Positions 62,001 through 64,000 of a stretch of DNA of 64,000 nt are shown here, piece after piece. Source of the DNA: Cellulosimicrobium cellulans (GTDB lineage Bacteria > Actinomycetota > Actinomycetes > Actinomycetales > Cellulomonadaceae); assembly GCF_016921195.1 (NCBI RefSeq), contig NZ_JAFGYF010000001.1, forward strand, positions 310,001-374,000, in the 5' to 3' direction. How positions within the stretch are numbered: the first letter of the stretch is position 1; every line of letters begins with the position of its first letter. The notes below the pieces were generated by a model, which was not told the DNA's origin, ran no database searches, and worked only from the letters and a program-made list of their open reading frames with translations. Position numbers and translations under genes: made by a program.

Positions 62001-62625
62001 CGGCGGGGGCGGCCGCTGGGCGCTCTCGTACGACGGCGAGCCGCGCGCGGAGTACGTCGTGCAGCCCGTGCTGGGTGACTGGTACCACGTCGTGGGCGTC
62101 CGCGACGCGGCCGACCAGAAGCTCAAGCTCTACGTCAACGGCGAGCTCGTCGGCCAGTCCGACGTGTGCGGCGGCACCACGCCGTCGGGCCCGCTGACGA
62201 TCGGGCGCGGGCAGTGGGGCGGCAACCCCGTCGACTACTGGCCGGGCACGATCGACGACGTGCGCGTCTTCGACCGGGCGCTGTCCGACGCCGAGGTCGC
62301 CCAGGTGTACACCGGCGACGACGGCGAGGAGCCGGCCCTCGACGTGACGGTCACCGCGCAGACGCGCTGTCTCGCGGGCAAGGCCTACGTGGCCGTGCGC
62401 GCGACGAACGGCGAGGACGTGCCCGTGGACGTCACCCTCGCCACGCCGTTCGGGACCAAGGCGTTCACCGCCGTGGCCCCGGGGGCGAACGCGTACCAGT
62501 CGTTCGCGGTGCGCGGCACGTCCGTCGAGGCGGGCGAGGCGACGATCACGGCGTCGGCCACGGTCGACGGGGAGCAGGTCACCGCGGAGGTCGTCGCGCC
62601 GTACGACGCGACCACCTGCGGCTGA
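59011..62625 (+). CDS. Secreted GH2 glycosidase with PA14, LamG and C-terminal Cys-pair module
   Basis: This 1204-residue exported enzyme has a signal peptide of about 41 residues. A PA14 domain (about 64-190; LKGEYFLSGGPGWPLTD, then DNGFRLWIDDELVIDHWVDD) comes next. The GH2 sugar-binding and Ig-like domains (about 330-600) and GH2 TIM barrel (about 600-880) follow. The acid/base is E721 in TFNEGWGEW and the nucleophile E791 in GEHGG. A LamG-like domain (about 905-1105) and a final module (about 1110-1204; RCLAGKAYVAVRATN to DATTCG) end the protein. The last module repeats that of the GH39-like enzyme at 10336-13239. The substrate is probably a beta-galactoside or beta-glucuronide in plant polymers. 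The ATG has GAGGAGGAAG upstream. Confidence 0.88.
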   Translation: MQSMTAVAPPRGRPARIVAAALAAALTVPLAVATAVGATASPSATATDEAGAADVAAQDLALDNGLKGEYFLSGGPGWPLTDLKATIPDQRIEFPNLVPTFAELTGRGERTSARWTGQITPDYSEAYTFSAIGDNGFRLWIDDELVIDHWVDDWDVEQTSAPVQLQAGQEYAFRMEMFQNTGGSHLRLRWQSPSQEREIVPTDAFTYPDDFVVFPAQAALESDGTSLNVTFQDTAGGVDESLVDHLKVQVDQLAWPVAQVAAQGDVLGVTLAEPVDRASTARLVYDGEGDLTVGGEKVGSLNLPVTNGSDFRIQTPWADDFDPTNPLPEYPRPQLTRDAWQNLNGVWQFEAAESDDAVPSGRDLEEEIVVPYAVESALSGIERREDDMFYRRTFEVPQDWAVGSDNRLRINFGAVDYLATVYVNGTEVGTHRGGYESFSVDVTDALVEGSEQELVVRAVDTTDGSNQAVGKQTLNPGGIFYTPTSGIWQTVWMEPVPTAAIDAVVTTPDVEAGVLAVTVQSASASDDAEVTAVVRDAEGAEVGSVTGAANELLAVEIPDAHLWSPEDPYLYDVDVTLTDGGSTDTVASYAGMRSIEVSEVDGVQRILLNGENTFLMSTLDQGYWPDGIYTPASDEAYVFDIQAHKDLGFNTLRKHIKVEPARFYYHADTLGLMIWQDIPSGWFNNGDTNPASRVFWEQEMKDIIDQHRSVPSIVGWVTFNEGWGEWNLADTARIGDTIDEYDPSRILNTHSGYNCCASKGDSKTGDIIDWHQYTGPALPKPDATRAAIDGEHGGFSMSVPGHMWPGVSANPYGGVADSEALTDAYVQNTEKLVRPAQCYLSGSVYTEISDVENELNGFYTYDRRVLKMDAARVKDVNERVIAAAKQGSAPVDPGTPGLTGTGRWSFDEGQGTTAADGVGDHPATGAGTWVAGHDGTGSAIRLNGTNQSFATEGPVVDTTGSYTVSAWVQLDKTPGGAWSTIVGQDSVTGSSAFYLQYGGGGRWALSYDGEPRAEYVVQPVLGDWYHVVGVRDAADQKLKLYVNGELVGQSDVCGGTTPSGPLTIGRGQWGGNPVDYWPGTIDDVRVFDRALSDAEVAQVYTGDDGEEPALDVTVTAQTRCLAGKAYVAVRATNGEDVPVDVTLATPFGTKAFTAVAPGANAYQSFAVRGTSVEAGEATITASATVDGEQVTAEVVAPYDATTCG

Positions 62626-62649
62626 GCTGAGCCGCGAGCGCTGACAGCA

Positions 62650-62699
62650 GACGCCAGGCCCGCCTCGTCCGGTTCCCCGGGCGGGGCGGGCCTGGCGTC
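62650..62699 (+). terminator. Strong hairpin terminator after the GH2 gene
   Basis: A perfect 15-bp stem (GACGCCAGGCCCGCC and its complement) encloses a 20-base loop, 25 bases after the GH2 stop and just before the end of the convergent kinase gene. It can serve both directions. Confidence 0.75.
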
Positions 62700-62719
62700 G
62701 TGCCCTGCGGGATCCGTCG

Positions 62720-63181
62720 TCAGGCGGCGAACGTCGCCCACACGGTCTTGACCGTCTCGGTGCGGTACCACCCGACGTCGAGCGAGAGCTGGCGGGCCAT
62801 GTGGAGACCGACGCCGCCGGCGCCCGGTATGCGGCGCCCGGCGTAGACCGGCTCGTGCGAGACGTCGTGGTCGGCGACCTCGAGGAGGAACCGGTCGTCG
62901 GTGCGGGCGAGCCGCACGATGGTGGGCGGCAGGCCGTGCCGCAGCGCGTTCGTCGCGAGCTCCGACGCGATGAGGACGAGCGTGTCCGGCGTGGCGGACA
63001 ACCGCCCGGTCGTCACCACGCCCTCGGCCTCCAGCGCCCGGATCACTCCGGACCGGAGGGCCGAGAGCTCCTCGGTCGTGCTCAGCACCCACTCCCGGAC
63101 GGGGCGGTAGCCCTCGGGCGGGTGGGAGGTGGTGAGATCGTCGTCGTCGCTCGGGACGGCGAGGGTCGGCAGGTCGTCCAT
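62720..63181 (-). CDS. RsbW-like anti-sigma kinase (HATPase)
   Basis: This 153-residue protein has a stand-alone HATPase domain of the anti-sigma/serine-kinase group. N-box ASELATNALRHGLPP and GXG boxes GAGGVGLHMARQLS are visible. The acidic N-terminus (MDDLPTLAVPSDDDDL) is not conserved. Such kinases phosphorylate an antagonist or bind a sigma factor. No partner is adjacent. The SpoIIE-type phosphatase at 47463-49610 could act in the same pathway. Confidence 0.85.
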   Translation of the reverse strand: MDDLPTLAVPSDDDDLTTSHPPEGYRPVREWVLSTTEELSALRSGVIRALEAEGVVTTGRLSATPDTLVLIASELATNALRHGLPPTIVRLARTDDRFLLEVADHDVSHEPVYAGRRIPGAGGVGLHMARQLSLDVGWYRTETVKTVWATFAA

Positions 63182-63215
63182 GAGGCCCCCGGGTCGGGTC
63201 GGGTGGTCGCGCCCG

Positions 63216-63485
63216 TCAGGCGCGGCTGCGGTTTCCCTTGGTGATCGCGCCGTAGACACCCAGCGTGATGAGCGAGCCGAGGATCGCCAGGAGCCAGGTG
63301 CGGAAGTCGCCGAGGTCACCGAGCGACGTGCCGAACAGGACGGAACCGAGCCACCCTCCGAGCAGTGCCCCGAGGATGCCCAGCAGGATCGTGATGATGA
63401 TCGAGCCGGTCTGCTTTCCCGGCAGCACCGCACGCGCGATGAGCCCTGCGACGAGACCGAGCACGATGTACGCGAGCCAACCCAT
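63216..63485 (-). CDS. GlsB/YeaQ/YmgE-family membrane protein
   Basis: This 89-residue protein has three hydrophobic, glycine-rich helices: GWLAYIVLGLVAGLIARAVL, then SIIITILLGILGALLGGWLG and TWLLAILGSLITLGVYGAI. It matches the transglycosylase-associated family (PF04226), which is often stress-induced. An excellent AAGGAG ribosome site precedes the ATG. It is divergent from speD. Confidence 0.9.
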   Translation of the reverse strand: MGWLAYIVLGLVAGLIARAVLPGKQTGSIIITILLGILGALLGGWLGSVLFGTSLGDLGDFRTWLLAILGSLITLGVYGAITKGNRSRA

Positions 63486-63712
63486 GGATTTCTCCTTTTT
63501 GTGTGCTGTGCGAGGTTTTGCCCCCAGCCGCGCCAGCATCGCAGCCGCGCGGGGCACTCGCACGCGGACGAGGGATCACGGCTCCCGGACCGAGCGGCTC
63601 GCCGGTGCGTCGGTCGGCTAGGGTGTGCGCGGCCCGCCGGCGCGGCCACCGGACCGCGGGTCGCTCGCCCGCGTGCGGACCACGGAGCGACGAGCGGGAC
63701 AGGGGGACGGGC

Positions 63713-64000
63713 GTGCAGCGCAACCTCGTCCACGTCTTCGACGTGACGGGCGCCGATCCTGCGCTGCTCGACGACGACCCCACCGTCCGCCGGTGCCTCG
63801 ACGCGATCGTCCGGCACGCGGGGATGACCCCGCTCGGCGAGGCGTCGCACCGGTTCGAGCCGCAGGGCACGAGCGTCGTGATCCTGCTCGCCGAGTCGCA
63901 CCTCGCCGTGCACACGTGGCCCGAGCACGGCACCGCGTACGTGACCCTCACGACCTGCCGGGCCCCGGCGTCCGCCACGTTCACCGAGGACGTGCGCGCC
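63713..64000 (+). CDS. speD: S-adenosylmethionine decarboxylase proenzyme (partial, cut by window end)
   Basis: This incomplete gene begins with a GTG preceded by AGGGGGA, and 96 codons are visible. The sequence FDVTGADPALLDDDPTVRRC, then SVVILLAESHLAVHTWPEHG with the Glu-Ser self-cleavage site (Ser becomes the pyruvoyl group), identifies SpeD. The enzyme makes decarboxylated S-adenosylmethionine, the aminopropyl donor for spermidine. The downstream gene, which could be a spermidine synthase, lies outside the window. Confidence 0.85.
   Translation, partial: MQRNLVHVFDVTGADPALLDDDPTVRRCLDAIVRHAGMTPLGEASHRFEPQGTSVVILLAESHLAVHTWPEHGTAYVTLTTCRAPASATFTEDVRA

Noticed and set aside
58987-62088. A 1033-codon open frame on the minus strand opposite the GH2 gene
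   Set aside because: It is rich in Val/Asp/Arg/Leu repeats without any recognised motif and is antisense to a well-supported enzyme.
1-64000. tRNA, rRNA or riboswitch
   Set aside because: No T-loop-like GGTTCRA motif with matching stems, no rRNA signature and no known riboswitch core were found by eye. A covariance-model search would be needed to be certain.

Overview
The window is high-GC DNA with dense, actinobacterial-style gene packing: many GTG starts, ATGA/GTGA overlaps, and several genes whose predicted promoter abuts the start codon. Family content (secreted multidomain glycoside hydrolases with a Cys-containing C-terminal module, SigE-family and TIGR02960-type sigma factors, ANTAR and SpoIIE-type regulators, an AidB-like acyl-CoA dehydrogenase) suggests a Micrococcales bacterium of the Promicromonosporaceae/Cellulomonadaceae type, for example Cellulosimicrobium. 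The genus is an inference, not a measurement. No rRNA, tRNA or CRISPR array was recognised. The stretch looks chromosomal, with one small patch of mobile-element debris near 30.5-31.4 kb.

Layout. 0-3.4 kb: an RDD membrane protein, an MFS exporter divergent from a MerR regulator, and a UPF0060 protein. 3.4-13.3 kb: a carbohydrate locus with a LacI regulator, intracellular GH36 alpha-galactosidase, two ABC permeases, a sugar-binding lipoprotein and a secreted GH39-like glycosidase. A 14-base operator (GACCNACGTTTGCA) occurs once before lacI and twice before the operon. 13.3-16.8 kb: a small zinc-ribbon protein, a sugar O-acetyltransferase, and a DadA-like amino-acid dehydrogenase divergent from an Lrp regulator across a clear palindrome. 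16.8-21 kb: an acyl-CoA ligase, TetR and AidB-like acyl-CoA dehydrogenase unit. 21-30.5 kb: a NarL/DesK two-component system, a DedA protein, a tyrosine phosphatase, a SigE-type sigma factor with a membrane partner, a flavin oxidoreductase, an esterase and a 5'-3' exonuclease.

30.5-33.6 kb: a truncated IS5-type transposase, a frameshifted conserved gene, an arsenic unit (arsM divergent from arsR-arsC, with no efflux pump), a truncated GNAT gene and a 21-bp tandem repeat. 33.6-47.4 kb: a second two-component system, a PAS-ANTAR regulator, a SulP transporter, two DUF1269 paralogues, a GAP-family protein, an alkylsulfatase, an AI-2E-type permease and a TIGR02960-type sigma factor. 47.4-58.8 kb: a GAF-SpoIIE-HATPase phosphatase, phosphoglycerate mutase, a LuxR-type ATPase broken by a one-base shift in a G7 run, an Eis-type acetyltransferase, a UBP zinc-finger protein, and an SDR/XRE divergent pair. 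58.8-64 kb: a 1204-residue secreted GH2 enzyme (PA14, GH2, LamG, C-terminal module), an RsbW-like kinase, a GlsB/YeaQ protein, and the start of speD, cut by the window edge.

Two themes stand out. The first is plant-glycan use: the secreted GH39-like enzyme, ABC importer and cytoplasmic alpha-galactosidase form one apparent LacI regulon, and the distant GH2 enzyme ends in the same uncharacterised C-terminal module. The second is signalling density: two NarL/DesK systems, two sigma factors, a phosphatase and a separate RsbW-like kinase, an ANTAR protein and several one-component regulators lie within 64 kb.
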